Below are positions 28,998 to 38,925 of a DNA stretch of 64,000 bases, piece by piece. Numbering within the stretch: position 1 is the stretch's first letter; each line of letters begins with the position of its first letter. The DNA is from Donghicola mangrovi (GTDB taxonomy: Bacteria; Pseudomonadota; Alphaproteobacteria; Rhodobacterales; Rhodobacteraceae), in assembly GCF_013377535.1 (NCBI RefSeq), contig NZ_JABCJE010000003.1:186001-250000 (forward strand), given 5' to 3'. The notes beneath the pieces are model-generated. The model was not told where the DNA came from. It did no database searches and worked only from the letters and a program-made list of their open reading frames with translations. The position numbers were made by a program, and so were the translations under genes.

Positions 28998-29060
28998 GGG
29001 GGCGAAACCGCCCCCACTCTTTCTTGGTCAAAATACCCCCAGCGCGGCCTTCTCCTCAAA
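28998..29060 (+). repeat. Terminator hairpin plus AAAATAC element (copy C)
   Basis: After recN, a 7-bp stem GGGGGCG (28998-29004) and CGCCCCC (29009-29015) with AAAC loop is followed by ACTCTTTCTTGG, then TCAAAATACCCCC. The hairpin with pyrimidine tract probably terminates recN transcription, and the AAAATAC core matches the other copies in the window. Confidence 0.6.
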
Positions 29061-29080
29061 CGCGACTGTGCATAGGGGCA

Positions 29081-30457
29081 TTACCCAGCCACGCGCACCA
29101 CTTTGCCGGGGTTCATGATGTTCTGCGGGTCCAGAGCCTGTTTGATGCTGGCCATTACATCCCAGCCACCGCCGTGCTCCAGCGCCATATAGTCCAGCTT
29201 GCCGTAACCGACCCCATGCTCGCCGGTGACTGTCCCGCCATAGGACAAGGCGCGGCGGGCCATGCGGTCGGCCAGATCCTTGGCGATCTGTAGCTCTGCG
29301 GGGTTGTCGTCGTCGATCATCAGGATGGCGTGGAAGTTCCCGTCGCCCACGTGGCCGAGAATAGGCCCCTTGATCCCGCTGGCAGCGATGTCAGCGCGGG
29401 TTGCCTCGACCGCTTGGGCCAGTCGGGAAATCGGGACGCACATGTCGGTCACCACCGCACGGCAACCGGGGCGGCTGTTCAGGATCGCCCAATAGGCGTG
29501 GTGGCGAGCGTGCCACAGGGCTTTGCGATCCTCGGGGGCGGTGGCCCAGTCAAAGCCCTTGCCGCCATGTTCCGCCAGAATGCCGCCGAATACTTCGGCC
29601 TGTTCGGCCAGCGCGGTTTCCGATCCGTGGAATTCCACCAGCAAGTGGGGACACTCGGGCAGCTTGGATCCAGAATAGGCGTTCACGGCGGCAGCGGTGT
29701 CGGCGTCGATGAACTCGATCCGCGCCATGGGCAGGCCGAACTGGATGGTCTCGATCACGGTTTCCACCGCATCCGAAATCGAATCAAAGGCACAAACCGC
29801 CGCGCCCACGGATTCGGGCTGGCCCTGCAGTTTCAGCGTCAGCTCGGTGATCAGGCCCAACGTCCCCTCGGCCCCGATCATCAGGGCGGTCAGGTCAAAG
29901 CCCGCAGCGGATTTGCGGGCGTGGCTGCCGGTGCGGATCACGCGGCCATCGGCCAGCACAACCTCAAGCGCCATGACGTTGTCGCGCATGGTGCCATAGC
30001 GGACCGCCGTAGTGCCCGATGCGCGGGTCGAGGCCATGCCCCCCAGCGTGGCGTTCGCGCCTGGATCAACGGGAAAGAACAGGCCGGTGGCGCGCAGTTC
30101 CTCGTTCAGGGCTTCGCGGGTGATGCCGGGCTGCACGGTGACGGTCATGTCCTCGGCGTGGACGTCCAGAATGGCGGCCATGTTGCGGAAGTCCACGACC
30201 ACACCGCCCTGATGGGCCAGCGCGTGCCCCTCTAGCGATGTGCCAGCCCCCCAGCCGATCACGGGCAATCCGTGGCGGGCACAGATGCGGACAATCTCGC
30301 TGACCTCTTCGGTCGAGGTCGGAAATGCCACCCCATCGGGCAGGGTCAGAGGAAAATAGGATTCGCTGCGCCCATGTGCCTCAAGTTCAAACTTGGAGGT
30401 GCTGAGTCGTTGTCCTAGTAAGGTGCTAAGCTCGTGGAGCGCATCGGATTTTGTCAT
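29081..30457 (-). CDS. FAD-linked D-lactate/2-hydroxy-acid dehydrogenase (GlcD/Dld type)
   Basis: A 458-residue flavoenzyme of the PCMH-type FAD-binding family (FAD_binding_4 plus FAD-oxidase C-terminal domain), likely oxidising D-lactate, glycolate or a related 2-hydroxy acid and passing electrons to the respiratory chain. Visible are PTSTEEVSEIVRICARHGLPVIGWGAGTS (starting near residue 46), FFPVDPGANATLGGMASTRASG, and the C-terminal GHVGDGNFHAI and GTVTGEHGVGYGK. No signal peptide. The exact substrate is not decidable. It is divergent from the CLC channel gene with no intervening gene. Confidence 0.88.
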   Translation of the reverse strand: MTKSDALHELSTLLGQRLSTSKFELEAHGRSESYFPLTLPDGVAFPTSTEEVSEIVRICARHGLPVIGWGAGTSLEGHALAHQGGVVVDFRNMAAILDVHAEDMTVTVQPGITREALNEELRATGLFFPVDPGANATLGGMASTRASGTTAVRYGTMRDNVMALEVVLADGRVIRTGSHARKSAAGFDLTALMIGAEGTLGLITELTLKLQGQPESVGAAVCAFDSISDAVETVIETIQFGLPMARIEFIDADTAAAVNAYSGSKLPECPHLLVEFHGSETALAEQAEVFGGILAEHGGKGFDWATAPEDRKALWHARHHAYWAILNSRPGCRAVVTDMCVPISRLAQAVEATRADIAASGIKGPILGHVGDGNFHAILMIDDDNPAELQIAKDLADRMARRALSYGGTVTGEHGVGYGKLDYMALEHGGGWDVMASIKQALDPQNIMNPGKVVRVAG

Positions 30458-30538
30458 GCCCGGCCTTCTGCATTGGTTTCCGGCACATTAAACATCCCGA
30501 TCGCTTCGAGAAAGGTAAACGCGCGGTGGCGGACGAAG

Positions 30539-32215
30539 GTGAAAGACTTTTTTAAGGATTCAATCAGCCATCTGATGGGTGAAATCCGCGAAAGCTACGC
30601 GGTGATCGTCAAGAAGGGGCCGAGCCAGTTCCAATTCTGGCTGATCGCGCTGATTGTCGGCGTGGTGTCGGGTGCAGCGGCGGTCGGGTTCCGGATAGGA
30701 ATCGAGCTGCTGCAAAGCTTCCTTTACCGGACGACGGACATTAACCACCTGCACACCCATCTAGGCCGACTGAGCTGGATGTGGATCGTGCTGATCCCGA
30801 CCTTGGGCGGTTTGGCGGTGGGGCTGATCCTGCATCGCTTTACACCCGATGGGCGCGTGCGGTCTGTGGCTGATGTGATCGAGGGCGCGGCCCTGCACCG
30901 CGGACGGGTCGAGATGAAAGAGGGCCTTGCCTCGGCGCTGGCCTCGTTGCTGACCCTGTCCAGTGGCGGCTCCTCGGGGCGAGAGGGGCCGGTCGTGCAC
31001 CTTGCCGGTGTGATCGCCACGCGCACCAGCGAATGGATCAAGGCGGACGGGATCACGGGGCGGAACCTCTTGGGCTGTGCGGTGGCTGCGGCGGTCTCTG
31101 CCAGCTTTAACGCGCCGATTGCGGGGGCGCTGTTCGCGCTTGAGGTGGTGCTGCGCCATTTCGCCATCCACGCCTTTGCCCCGATTGTTGTGGCCAGTGT
31201 GGCGGGGACGGTGGTGTCGCGGCTGGCCTTCGGGGATGTCAGCGAGTTTGTTCTGTCCTCTCGGACCTTCCTTCAGTTCTATCTGGAGCTGCCTGCGTTC
31301 TTTATCCTTGGGCTGGTAAGTGGCTTGGTGGCGGTTGTTCTGATGCGCTCCATTTTTTGGGCGGATCAGTTAGGAAACCGTGTACAAGCCGCCCTCGACA
31401 TTCCGGGGTGGGCGCGGCCCATGGCGGCGGGTCTGCTTTTGGGGGTGATCGCGCTGGCCTTTCCGCACATCATCGGCGTGGGGTACGAGACCACCGCGCG
31501 TGCCTTGGCTGGCCGGATGCTGCTGGAGGAGGCGATTGTCTTGGCGGCGCTCAAGGTTCTGGCCGTGTCCATCACGATGGCGGGGCGCATGGGTGGGGGG
31601 GTCTTTTCGCCCGCGCTGATGGTGGGCGGTCTGACGGGGCTGGCCTATGGTCTGATCGCAACAGGCGTGTTCCCCGATGTGTCGGGCGAGCCGACCCTTT
31701 ATGCGCTGGCGGGGATGGGGGCGGTGGCTGCGGCCGTGCTGGGGGCCCCGATTTCGACCACGCTGATCATCTTTGAACTGACGGGGGACTGGCACACCGG
31801 TCTGGCGGTCATGGTGGCTGTGTCGATGTCTACGGCGCTGTCCAGCCGCATGGTGGCGCAGTCGTTCTTTCTGACGCTGCTGGCGCGGCGGAACCTGCAA
31901 CTGGCGGCGGGGCCTCAGGCCTATTTGCTGGGGATGTACAGCGTGAACGCGGTGATGCGCCCGCTGGATCACGAACACGCCGCCCCCTTTGACCAGCTCG
32001 AGGAACTGGCGGCAGAGGGCACTTATGTGACGGCTGGGCAGACCCTGACCGACGCGATGCAGCTGTTCGACCGAACTGGCGCGGCATTCATTCCGGTGAT
32101 GAAGGCGGCCTTTGGCGACCAGCCCGCGACGATTATCGGGGCGGTGTTTCAGGTGGACGCATTGCGCACCTTTAACCGCGCGCTGGCGGCCACCGCTGCC
32201 GAAGAACACAGCTGA
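30539..32215 (+). CDS. CLC-family chloride channel/antiporter with C-terminal CBS region
   Basis: A 558-residue membrane protein with the 10-12 helix CLC fold. It carries the selectivity-filter region SSGREGPVVHLAG (gating glutamate in GREGP) near residue 145, ASFNAPIAGALFALE, and GGGVFSPALMVGG, which are the conserved chloride-binding elements. The last 110 residues form a cytoplasmic region with weak CBS-like features. Several start codons are possible; I took the GTG at 30539, just before the cytoplasmic N-terminal helix, with moderate confidence. Whether it is a channel or a proton-coupled exchanger cannot be read from here. Confidence 0.88.
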   Translation: MKDFFKDSISHLMGEIRESYAVIVKKGPSQFQFWLIALIVGVVSGAAAVGFRIGIELLQSFLYRTTDINHLHTHLGRLSWMWIVLIPTLGGLAVGLILHRFTPDGRVRSVADVIEGAALHRGRVEMKEGLASALASLLTLSSGGSSGREGPVVHLAGVIATRTSEWIKADGITGRNLLGCAVAAAVSASFNAPIAGALFALEVVLRHFAIHAFAPIVVASVAGTVVSRLAFGDVSEFVLSSRTFLQFYLELPAFFILGLVSGLVAVVLMRSIFWADQLGNRVQAALDIPGWARPMAAGLLLGVIALAFPHIIGVGYETTARALAGRMLLEEAIVLAALKVLAVSITMAGRMGGGVFSPALMVGGLTGLAYGLIATGVFPDVSGEPTLYALAGMGAVAAAVLGAPISTTLIIFELTGDWHTGLAVMVAVSMSTALSSRMVAQSFFLTLLARRNLQLAAGPQAYLLGMYSVNAVMRPLDHEHAAPFDQLEELAAEGTYVTAGQTLTDAMQLFDRTGAAFIPVMKAAFGDQPATIIGAVFQVDALRTFNRALAATAAEEHS

Positions 32216-32223
32216 CCCCATAG

Positions 32224-32250
32224 AAAAAGGGCGCGCCACCGGCACGCCCC
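32224..32250 (-). terminator. Terminator of DUF427 gene (minus strand)
   Basis: On the minus strand, GGGCGTGCC and GGCGCGCCC pair (one G-U wobble, 3-base loop) and are followed by TTTTTC. It lies 30-60 bases after the DUF427 stop and in front of the CLC stop, acting mainly on the minus strand. Confidence 0.75.
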
Positions 32251-32281
32251 TATCCGTTCTGAAATCAGAAATCCCTTGGGA

Positions 32282-32626
32282 TCAGAGCTCTTCGATCGCG
32301 AGCTTTTCGCTGGCGTGGAAGGCAATGTGACCCTGCAGCTTTTCCAGCGCGGCGCTCGGTTTGTCGTAGGCCCAAGCGGCGTTGTGGATGGTCGTGCTTT
32401 TGGTCACGATGTTGTAGTACTGGGCTTCCCCTTTGAACGGGCAAGTGGTGCGCTGTTCCGACTGGTCAAGGAACGCCATCGCGATGTCTTCCTGCGGGAA
32501 GTAAACCACCGGCGCATGATCGCCTTCTACCAATTCCAGAGTGTTCGAGCTTTCGCCCAACACCGCACCGCCTGCACGTACGACATAAGTTCCTGCGTTT
32601 GCATGGATCTTGATGTTTTCCGACAT
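32282..32626 (-). CDS. DUF427 family protein
   Basis: A 114-residue cytoplasmic protein of the DUF427 family. The diagnostic feature is RTTCPFKGEAQYY near residue 60, preceded by PVVYFPQEDIAM and followed by AAWAYDKPSAALEKLQGHIAF, all in the order seen in the family. Function is unknown. The ATG at 32624-32626 is preceded by a GGGGGA site. It is the last gene of a minus-strand series and is followed by an intrinsic terminator. Confidence 0.88.
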   Translation of the reverse strand: MSENIKIHANAGTYVVRAGGAVLGESSNTLELVEGDHAPVVYFPQEDIAMAFLDQSEQRTTCPFKGEAQYYNIVTKSTTIHNAAWAYDKPSAALEKLQGHIAFHASEKLAIEEL

Positions 32627-32681
32627 GCGTAGTCCCCCTGTGTTTTTTATGGCTGTGCCAGTCTTTGGTGACACTGTTGTG

Positions 32682-34475
32682 TCAGAGCGGCGCAGTCATG
32701 CTCTCTAACCACGTTTTCGCGTTTGGCGACAGTCTTGACGCAAGATTCTCACAACATGTCGCATGGTAAGTATCCAGCCACGCGCGTTCGTCAGCGGTCA
32801 GAAGGGACAGGTCTATCAGTCTGCGATCAATCGGTACCCAAGTGATCGTTTCAAAGGCAAGCATGGTGCGCTGAGTGTCACCATTTTGCGGAATTTCAAA
32901 GGGTTGGACGACGATCAGATTCTCGATCCGGATCCCGTAGGCGCCCTCCTTGTAGTAGCCTGGCTCGTTCGAGAGAATCATTCCCGGCTCCAGCGGCAGG
33001 CGCGAGACACGGGAAATGCGCTGCGGTCCTTCGTGGACGCCAAGGTAAACGCCGACCCCGTGGCCCGTCCCGTGATCGTAATCCAGTCCGGCCTGCCACA
33101 GATTGTTTCGCGCCAGAACGTCCAGATCGCCGCCGCTGATCCCTTTGGGAAAGCGTGCCTTGCTGATTGCGATCATGCCTTTCAGGACGCGGGTAAAGCG
33201 GTCCTTGTGTTCGGCGGTCGGGGTGCCGACAGGCATGGTGCGGGTGATGTCGGTGGTGCCGTCAAAATACTGCGCGCCCGAATCCACCAGCAGCAGGTCG
33301 CCGTCTTGGGCGGTGCGGTTCGATTCCTCGCTGACGCGGTAGTGGACGATGGCCCCGTTCGGGCCGGTCCCAGAGATGGTCTCGAAGCTGATTTCGCGCA
33401 GCTGGTTGGTGGCGGTGCGGAAGCCCTCGAGCGCCTTGACCACGTCGATCTCGGTAAAGGCGCCGGGGGGCTGCTGATCCAGCCAGCACAGGAATTCGAC
33501 CATCGCGGCACCGTCGCGCAGGTGCGCCTCGCGGGTGGCGGCGATTTCGGCGGGGGTCTTGCGGGCTTTGGGCAGAACGCAAGGATCGTCGCCCCAAGCG
33601 ATGTCGATCTCCCAGCTTTGCAGGACCTGCTGGACCAGAACCGGTACGCTGGTTTTGTCCAGACGCACGGGGCTGGCGATCTGCCCCAGCGCGGCTTCAA
33701 AGGCGTCACGGGGGGCGATGCTGACCTCAGGGCCCAGATCGATGCCGTCGAACTTGGCGGGGTCTGCGAACAGGGCCACACGGGCGTCGTCGAACACGAT
33801 GGCAAAGCACTGGACGATCGGCGTGTGCGCGATGTCCGAGCCGCGGATGTTCAACAGCCAGCAGATGCTGTCAGGCAGGGTCAGAACGCAAGCCGCATGG
33901 CCAGCAGCGCGCAGGGTGTCTGCCACCATCTCGCGCTTTTCGGCGGCGGTCAGGCCGGCGATCTCGACTGGGAAAGCCTCCGCGGGGGCGGTCGGGCGGG
34001 CAGGGCGGTCGGCCCAGATCGCGTCGATCAGGTTGGCGGTGGGTTTCAGGCCGATCCCCTTTGGGGTCAGCGCCTGTTCCATCGCCTCGATCTCGCGCGG
34101 GGTGTGGAGCCACGGGTCATAGCCCACCAGACCACCGTCCAGATGCTGCGCCAGCCAGTCACCGGCAGAGGTCTCGGGCCACGGCACGGGGGTATAGCAA
34201 TCCGCCACCTGCGATTTGACCTGCACGCGGTAGCGCCCGTCGATGAACACCCCCGCCTGATCCGCCAGAACCAGCGCAAAGCCCGCCGATCCGGTGAACC
34301 CCGTCAGCCACGCCAGACGGTCATCACAAGGGGCCACGTATTCGCCTTGATGGGCGTCCGCACGGGGCACAAGGTATCCGGCCAGCCCTTGGGCAGCCAT
34401 TTCGGCACGCAAGGCCGCCAGCCGTGGCGGGCCCTGTTCGGGCCGCGCGGTCACGGCGAAAGATTGAAAGGTCAT
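32682..34475 (-). CDS. M24 family Xaa-Pro aminopeptidase (aminopeptidase P)
   Basis: A 597-residue metallopeptidase that removes N-terminal residues ahead of proline. It has two creatinase-like N-terminal domains and a pita-bread catalytic domain with the five metal ligands: Asp in [10 protein letters not shown] and Asp in GTTDITRT, His in [13 protein letters not shown], Glu in ILSNEPGYY and Glu in IRIENLIVV. The long three-domain form resembles eukaryotic cytosolic APP1 and its bacterial relatives rather than the shorter E. coli PepP. The start overlaps the cobT stop by 4 bases, suggesting co-transcription with cobT. Confidence 0.92.
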   Translation of the reverse strand: MTFQSFAVTARPEQGPPRLAALRAEMAAQGLAGYLVPRADAHQGEYVAPCDDRLAWLTGFTGSAGFALVLADQAGVFIDGRYRVQVKSQVADCYTPVPWPETSAGDWLAQHLDGGLVGYDPWLHTPREIEAMEQALTPKGIGLKPTANLIDAIWADRPARPTAPAEAFPVEIAGLTAAEKREMVADTLRAAGHAACVLTLPDSICWLLNIRGSDIAHTPIVQCFAIVFDDARVALFADPAKFDGIDLGPEVSIAPRDAFEAALGQIASPVRLDKTSVPVLVQQVLQSWEIDIAWGDDPCVLPKARKTPAEIAATREAHLRDGAAMVEFLCWLDQQPPGAFTEIDVVKALEGFRTATNQLREISFETISGTGPNGAIVHYRVSEESNRTAQDGDLLLVDSGAQYFDGTTDITRTMPVGTPTAEHKDRFTRVLKGMIAISKARFPKGISGGDLDVLARNNLWQAGLDYDHGTGHGVGVYLGVHEGPQRISRVSRLPLEPGMILSNEPGYYKEGAYGIRIENLIVVQPFEIPQNGDTQRTMLAFETITWVPIDRRLIDLSLLTADERAWLDTYHATCCENLASRLSPNAKTWLESMTAPL

Positions 34476-36364
34476 CCAGCTCTCCGGATCGAATTCTTGA
34501 TGCCCATAACACGGGCGCGGGCCCGCGGATCGGCGTCGAACAGGCTGGCAAGCTGCTCGGTCATGGCACCGGCCAGCTGTTCCACATCGGTGATGGTCAC
34601 GGCGCGCTCGTAGTAACGGGTCACGTCGTGGCCGATACCGATGGCCAGCAGTTCCACCTGCTTGCGCTTCTCGACCATGGCGATCACGTCGCGCAGGTGT
34701 TTCTCGAGGAAGTTCGCAGGGTTCACCGACAGGGTGCTGTCATCCACGGGGGCGCCATCGGAAATCACCATCAGGATCTTGCGCGCCTCGGGGCGGGCCA
34801 GCATCCGGCGGTGTGCCCATTCAAGCGCCTCACCGTCGATGTTCTCTTTCAGCAGGCCCTCTTTCATCATCAGGCCAAGGTTCGGCCGCACGCGGCGCCA
34901 CGGGGCGTCGGCGTGTTTGTAGATGATGTGGCGCAGATCGTTCAGGCGGCCGGGCTGCTGGGGACGGCCCTGTTGCAGCCACAGCTCGCGGTTCTGGCCG
35001 CCCTTCCACGCGCGGGTGGTAAAGCCCAGAATCTCGACCTTGACGCTGCAGCGTTCCAGCGTGCGGGCCAGAACGTCTGCGCAGATGGCTGCGATGCTGA
35101 TGGGGCGGCCCCGCATCGAGCCGGAGTTATCCAAGAGCAGCGTCACCACGGTATCGCGGAATTCGGTGTCTTTCTCGACCTTGAACGACAGGGGTGTGGT
35201 GGGGTTCGCGACCACACGGGCAAGGCGCCCTGCGTCCAGAATCCCTTCTTCCATGTCGAAGAGCCAGCTGCGGTTCTGCTGGGCTTGCAGGCGGCGCTGC
35301 AGCTTGTTCGCCAGACGGCTGACGGCCCCCTTCAGGGGTTCCAGCTGCTGGTCCAGATAGGCGCGCAGACGCTCCAGTTCAGCGGGATCGGCCAAGTCCT
35401 CGGCGCGGATTTCCTCGTCAAACTTGGTCTCGAAAACCTTGTAGTCGGGGTCGGCTTCGGAGAAGGGCGCAGGGGGCGGGGGCTCCATCGGGGCGTCGCC
35501 CTCTGGCATCTCCATTTCTTCGTCCATCTCGACGTCAGAATCCTGATCGACCGAGACCTGAGCCTGCTGCTGGTCCATTTGCTGGTCCTGCGCACGGTCG
35601 GGCTCTGCTTCGGCGTCATCGCCTTCGCTCTCGTCATCGCCGTTGGACTCGGGGTTTTCCTCGTCGTCCTGGGGCTGATCCTGAGCTTCTTCGTCCTCGT
35701 TCTCGTCGTCCAGCTGGTCGGGGTCTTCGCCAAGCTGGTCGCCGTAGCCGAGATCGGTGATGAATTTGCGCGCGAATTTGGCAAAGGCCTGCTGGTCGGA
35801 CAGAACCTCGTTCAGATCACCAAGGGTGTCGGCGCCCTGACCCTCCAGATACTCGCGCCACAGGTCCAGCGCGTTGTCGGCACCTGCAGGCAGGTCGCGG
35901 CCGGTGGCCAGCGTGCGCACCAAATAGCCGGCGGCCACGGACAGGGGCACGTCCTTGGCGTCGGTGATTTGTTCGTAGGCGCGGGTGCGGGCCTCGTGGG
36001 CGATCTTGGCGTCGATGTTGCCAGCGGTGCCGGGCATGTCGCGGGCGCCCATGGCCTCGCAACGGGCGATCTCCATGGAGTCATAGATGCTGCGTGCCAG
36101 CTCACCCTGAGGCATATAGCGGGCCCCCACAGCGGCGTCGTGGTAGCGGTGGCGCAGGGCCAGCGCATCGGCGGTACCGCGGGCCAGCAGAACCTCGTCG
36201 CGGGTCATACGGCGGGACACCTGCGGCAGTCGCATGGTGTCGCCGTTCATGCCAGCGGGATCGACCGAATAGCTGACCGTCAGATCGGGGTTGTCCGCCA
36301 GCACGCGCGTGGCCTCGGCCAGCGCCTTTTTGAAAGGATCGGCGGGATTGTCGGACTTCTTCAT
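34472..36364 (-). CDS. cobT: Aerobic cobaltochelatase subunit CobT
   Basis: Subunit of the CobN-CobS-CobT complex that inserts cobalt into hydrogenobyrinic acid a,c-diamide in aerobic B12 synthesis. The 630-residue protein has a helical N-terminal half, a very acidic central stretch (about residues 195-280, runs of D and E with Q), and a C-terminal von Willebrand A domain with MIDAS motif DNSGSMRG near residue 420. The ATG at 36362-36364 is chosen because it begins the family N-terminus [11 protein letters not shown]. cobS lies upstream on the same strand, separated by one small exported protein gene. Confidence 0.95.
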   Translation of the reverse strand: MKKSDNPADPFKKALAEATRVLADNPDLTVSYSVDPAGMNGDTMRLPQVSRRMTRDEVLLARGTADALALRHRYHDAAVGARYMPQGELARSIYDSMEIARCEAMGARDMPGTAGNIDAKIAHEARTRAYEQITDAKDVPLSVAAGYLVRTLATGRDLPAGADNALDLWREYLEGQGADTLGDLNEVLSDQQAFAKFARKFITDLGYGDQLGEDPDQLDDENEDEEAQDQPQDDEENPESNGDDESEGDDAEAEPDRAQDQQMDQQQAQVSVDQDSDVEMDEEMEMPEGDAPMEPPPPAPFSEADPDYKVFETKFDEEIRAEDLADPAELERLRAYLDQQLEPLKGAVSRLANKLQRRLQAQQNRSWLFDMEEGILDAGRLARVVANPTTPLSFKVEKDTEFRDTVVTLLLDNSGSMRGRPISIAAICADVLARTLERCSVKVEILGFTTRAWKGGQNRELWLQQGRPQQPGRLNDLRHIIYKHADAPWRRVRPNLGLMMKEGLLKENIDGEALEWAHRRMLARPEARKILMVISDGAPVDDSTLSVNPANFLEKHLRDVIAMVEKRKQVELLAIGIGHDVTRYYERAVTITDVEQLAGAMTEQLASLFDADPRARARVMGIKNSIRRAG

Positions 36365-36448
36365 GGGGTCAGCCTTCGCAGGTCGAACTTCTATCCTGCG
36401 CAACCTAGACCCCTAAAGCGGGCTTGACCATAGCACACCCCTAAATCC

Positions 36449-36859
36449 CTATGACAAAAGCAGTCCTTCGCATTCCTTTATGCGCGTTTCGAGAAGGTCA
36501 GAGGCGCGTTCGACCCGTCCCTGATCAACGGAATATTGCACTTCGGTCAACAGATGCGCGACTTCGGACCAGCCGATGGCGCGCCACTGTTTGGGCATGA
36601 CCTCGGGCATATCCTCGGCTAAGGCGTCGGGCATGATCGCTTCGACCAGGGTCTGGAAGCCCTGAACCTGATCGCGCATCGTATCTCTTCGGTTCCGGTC
36701 CATCTCGCGATGATCCAGAGACATGGCTTCTAGGCGGCCCGCGCATGTGGCGAACAACTGGACCCGTTGGTGGGCCCAAAAGGGAAGTGCGGAGGGTGCT
36801 GACCCGAACATACACAACAAGGCCACAGCACCAGTCCGGCATAGGGCATTGTGTTTCAT
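36449..36859 (-). CDS. Small exported protein between cobS and cobT, unknown
   Basis: A 136-residue protein with a probable signal peptide (MKHNALCRTGAVALLCMFGSA) and a helical, charged mature part (MSLDHREMDRNRRDTMRDQ, VERASDLLETRIKECEG). I recognise no domain. Two cysteines in the mature part could form a disulfide. It lies between cobS and cobT on the same strand, with 84 bases to cobT and 144 bases to cobS including the cobS terminator, so it is probably expressed from its own promoter. Nothing in it suggests a role in cobalt chelation. Confidence 0.6.
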   Translation of the reverse strand: MKHNALCRTGAVALLCMFGSAPSALPFWAHQRVQLFATCAGRLEAMSLDHREMDRNRRDTMRDQVQGFQTLVEAIMPDALAEDMPEVMPKQWRAIGWSEVAHLLTEVQYSVDQGRVERASDLLETRIKECEGLLLS

Positions 36860-36951
36860 GTAACAAATTTATGTCACATGCGGATTTTGGCAAATACAGG
36901 CTTTCCGGCAAATGCCATATCCAAAAGGCGAGTGCCGCAAACGTGATCCAA

Positions 36952-36980
36952 CAAAAAAGCCGCCCGTTGCGGGGCGGCTT
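36952..36980 (-). terminator. Terminator of cobS (minus strand)
   Basis: A perfect 9-bp stem AAGCCGCCC (36957-36965) and GGGCGGCTT (36972-36980) with a 6-base loop; read on the minus strand it is followed by a T-run. It lies 24 bases past the cobS stop. Confidence 0.88.
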
Positions 36981-37003
36981 TGGAATGTCGGTTTTTCAGA
37001 GCC

Positions 37004-37987
37004 TTAGCTCATCGCGACGCTTGCTGCACTTTCGGGCAGTTCTTCGTTGAAGAGTCGCTGATAGAACTCTGCCACGGTCTGGCGCTCTAGCTCGTCGCAC
37101 TTGTTCAGGAAGGTCAGGCGGAACGCGTAGCCGACATTGCGGAAGATCTCTGCGTTCTGGGCCCAAGCGATGACGGTACGGGGGCTCATCACGGTGGACA
37201 GATCGCCCGACATAAAGGCTTTGCGGGTCAGGTCCGCAACGGTGACCATCTGTTTGATGGTCTTGCGGCCCGCCTCGGTGTTGTAGTGGGGGTTCTTGGA
37301 CAGAACGATGTTGGTTTCCGCGTCGATCGACAGATAGTTCAGGGTCGCGACAAGGCTCCAACGGTCCATCTGCGCCTGGTTGATCTGCTGGGTGCCGTGA
37401 TAGAGGCCGGTGGTATCGCCAAGGCCCACGGTGTTCGCGGTGGCGAACAGACGGAAATAGGGGTGCGGCTTGATGATCTCGTTCTGGTCCAGAAGGGTCA
37501 GCTTGCCGTCGGTTTCCAGAACACGCTGGATCACGAACATCACGTCTGCACGGCCCGCATCGTATTCGTCGAACACGATCGCGACGTTGTTGCGCAGCGC
37601 CCAAGGCAGGATGCCCTCGTGGAATTCGGTGACCTGCTTGCCGTCCTTCAGCTTGATCGCGTCCTTACCGATCAGGTCGATCCGGCTGATGTGGCTGTCG
37701 AGGTTGACGCGCACGGTGGGCCAGTTCAGGCGGGCGGCAACCTGTTCGATGTGGGTCGATTTACCGGTGCCGTGATAGCCCTGAATCATCACGCGGCGGT
37801 TCTTTTCGAAGCCGGCGAGAATGGCCAGAGTGGTATCGGGGTCGAACTTGTAGGTCGGGTCGAGCTCGGGGATACGGTCGTTTTCTTCGGCAAAGCCGTG
37901 CACGATCATGTCGGTGTCGATGCCGAATACGTCGCGTACCGAAATCTGTTCGGTCGGTTTCACCACAGCTGCTTTGCGGTCGCCCAT
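37004..37987 (-). CDS. cobS: Aerobic cobaltochelatase subunit CobS
   Basis: AAA+ ATPase partner of CobT that drives cobalt insertion by CobN. The 327-residue protein has Walker [10 protein letters not shown] near residue 75, Walker B VIFDEY-like [10 protein letters not shown] near 135, and sensor region [12 protein letters not shown]. The N-terminal [19 protein letters not shown] is characteristic of CobS. The ATG at 37985-37987 follows AAGG at 8 bases; a GTG nine bases upstream is less likely. A J-domain protein gene lies upstream on the same strand, an arrangement repeatedly seen with cobS in alphaproteobacteria. Confidence 0.96.
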   Translation of the reverse strand: MGDRKAAVVKPTEQISVRDVFGIDTDMIVHGFAEENDRIPELDPTYKFDPDTTLAILAGFEKNRRVMIQGYHGTGKSTHIEQVAARLNWPTVRVNLDSHISRIDLIGKDAIKLKDGKQVTEFHEGILPWALRNNVAIVFDEYDAGRADVMFVIQRVLETDGKLTLLDQNEIIKPHPYFRLFATANTVGLGDTTGLYHGTQQINQAQMDRWSLVATLNYLSIDAETNIVLSKNPHYNTEAGRKTIKQMVTVADLTRKAFMSGDLSTVMSPRTVIAWAQNAEIFRNVGYAFRLTFLNKCDELERQTVAEFYQRLFNEELPESAASVAMS

Positions 37988-38136
37988 AGCTGTCACCTTC
38001 TTGCTTTCAAACCATCACTTGCGTGGTGCACCATAATGCGCGGAGCCACAAGGGGAAGAGGTATTTGTGCGCTAACAGCGCGGCAGATTGGTGACGGTTT
38101 GCCTATGGGATAGGGTTTGCCTGTGGCGTGCGTGGT

Positions 38137-38163
38137 GCCGTGAGTATTTGGGCAAAGAAGAAG
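38137..38163 (-). repeat. AAATAC element (copy D, minus orientation)
   Basis: On the minus strand GCTTCTTCTTTGCCCAAATACTCACGGC lies downstream of the J-domain gene and its terminator. It matches copies F and G closely (CTTCTTYTTTGC, four bases, AAATACTCACGGC). Longest quoted strings here are split by the variable bases; coordinates give the exact extent. Confidence 0.65.
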
Positions 38164-38185
38164 CAACGGGACGGTTCGGGATGTG

Positions 38186-38212
38186 AAAAGGCCGCCCGGG
38201 GGAGGGGCAGCC
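38186..38212 (-). terminator. Terminator of J-domain gene (minus strand)
   Basis: On the minus strand GGCTGCCC (38205-38212) pairs with GGGCGGCC (38190-38197) with one wobble and a 7-base C-rich loop, followed by TTTTC. It is 10 bases past the stop of the J-domain gene and precedes AAATAC copy D by about 22 bases. Confidence 0.7.
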
Positions 38213-38221
38213 TGATCGCGG

Positions 38222-38851
38222 TTATTTGAAGTTCCGGCTGTCCTTGATCTGGTCCCAGGCCCAGACAACCTCTTGTAGTTTTTCCTCGTCCGAGCGGTCG
38301 CCGCCGTTCATGTCGGGGTGCAGGACCTTGATGAGGGCCTTGTAGGATTTGCGCACCTCGGCCTTGGTCCAGTGGTCCTTGGCCTCGAGGATCTCGATCG
38401 CTTTGCGTTCGGTCGGGGGCAGTTTGCGGGTGTGCCCGTTGGCCGATTTGCCGGGGTTGCGGGTCGCGTTTTTGCCTAGAACCTGGTGGGGGTCCTCGAT
38501 GCCCAGACGGGCCCAGGCGCGCTGCTCGGGGTCTGCGATCGGCTTGGTGGTGCGTTCCCAGACGCGGTCCTTGCTGCGCTGTGCGTTCAGCTCGGCCTCG
38601 GTGGTGCCGTCAAAGAAGCTCCACTGCTGGTTATATTCGCGCACGTGGTCCTTGCAGAACCACAGGTATTCATCCAGCACGTCCGGTGCGCGGGGCGCGC
38701 GGTATTTGCCGGCTTCGTTGCAGCCGTCCTTTTCGCACAGTCTGGTCGAGGTTTCCGACGCGCCAGACATCCCGCGGCGACCGCGCGGGTTCTTCTTCTT
38801 GGCGTTGGAAACGGACATATCGAAACCAAAGGGGTCGTCGCGTTTGATCAT
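38222..38851 (-). CDS. Protein with C-terminal J domain, upstream of cobS
   Basis: A 209-residue cytoplasmic protein whose C-terminal 60 residues form a DnaJ domain with the HPD tripeptide in KVLHPDMNGGD (near residue 183), preceded by AEVRKSYKALI. The J domain is at the C-terminus rather than the N-terminus as in DnaJ. The N-terminal part has CEKDGCNEAGKYRAP and a later WFCKDH, giving four possible metal-binding positions (three Cys and a His). It presumably recruits DnaK to a specific client. The ATG at 38849-38851 follows AAGGGAA. It is divergent from bolA by 74 bases. Confidence 0.85.
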   Translation of the reverse strand: MIKRDDPFGFDMSVSNAKKKNPRGRRGMSGASETSTRLCEKDGCNEAGKYRAPRAPDVLDEYLWFCKDHVREYNQQWSFFDGTTEAELNAQRSKDRVWERTTKPIADPEQRAWARLGIEDPHQVLGKNATRNPGKSANGHTRKLPPTERKAIEILEAKDHWTKAEVRKSYKALIKVLHPDMNGGDRSDEEKLQEVVWAWDQIKDSRNFK

Positions 38852-38925
38852 GGGGATTCCCTTTTCGACTCGGACGAGAGAGTTTAAACCGACTGACGCC
38901 GGATTGAAGGGGTTACGAGAAAAAA

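Noticed and set aside
34424-36427. A 667-codon plus-strand frame opposite cobT
   Set aside because: CobT is unmistakable on the minus strand, and the acidic repeats of CobT generate a valine/leucine-rich antisense frame that only looks membrane-like.
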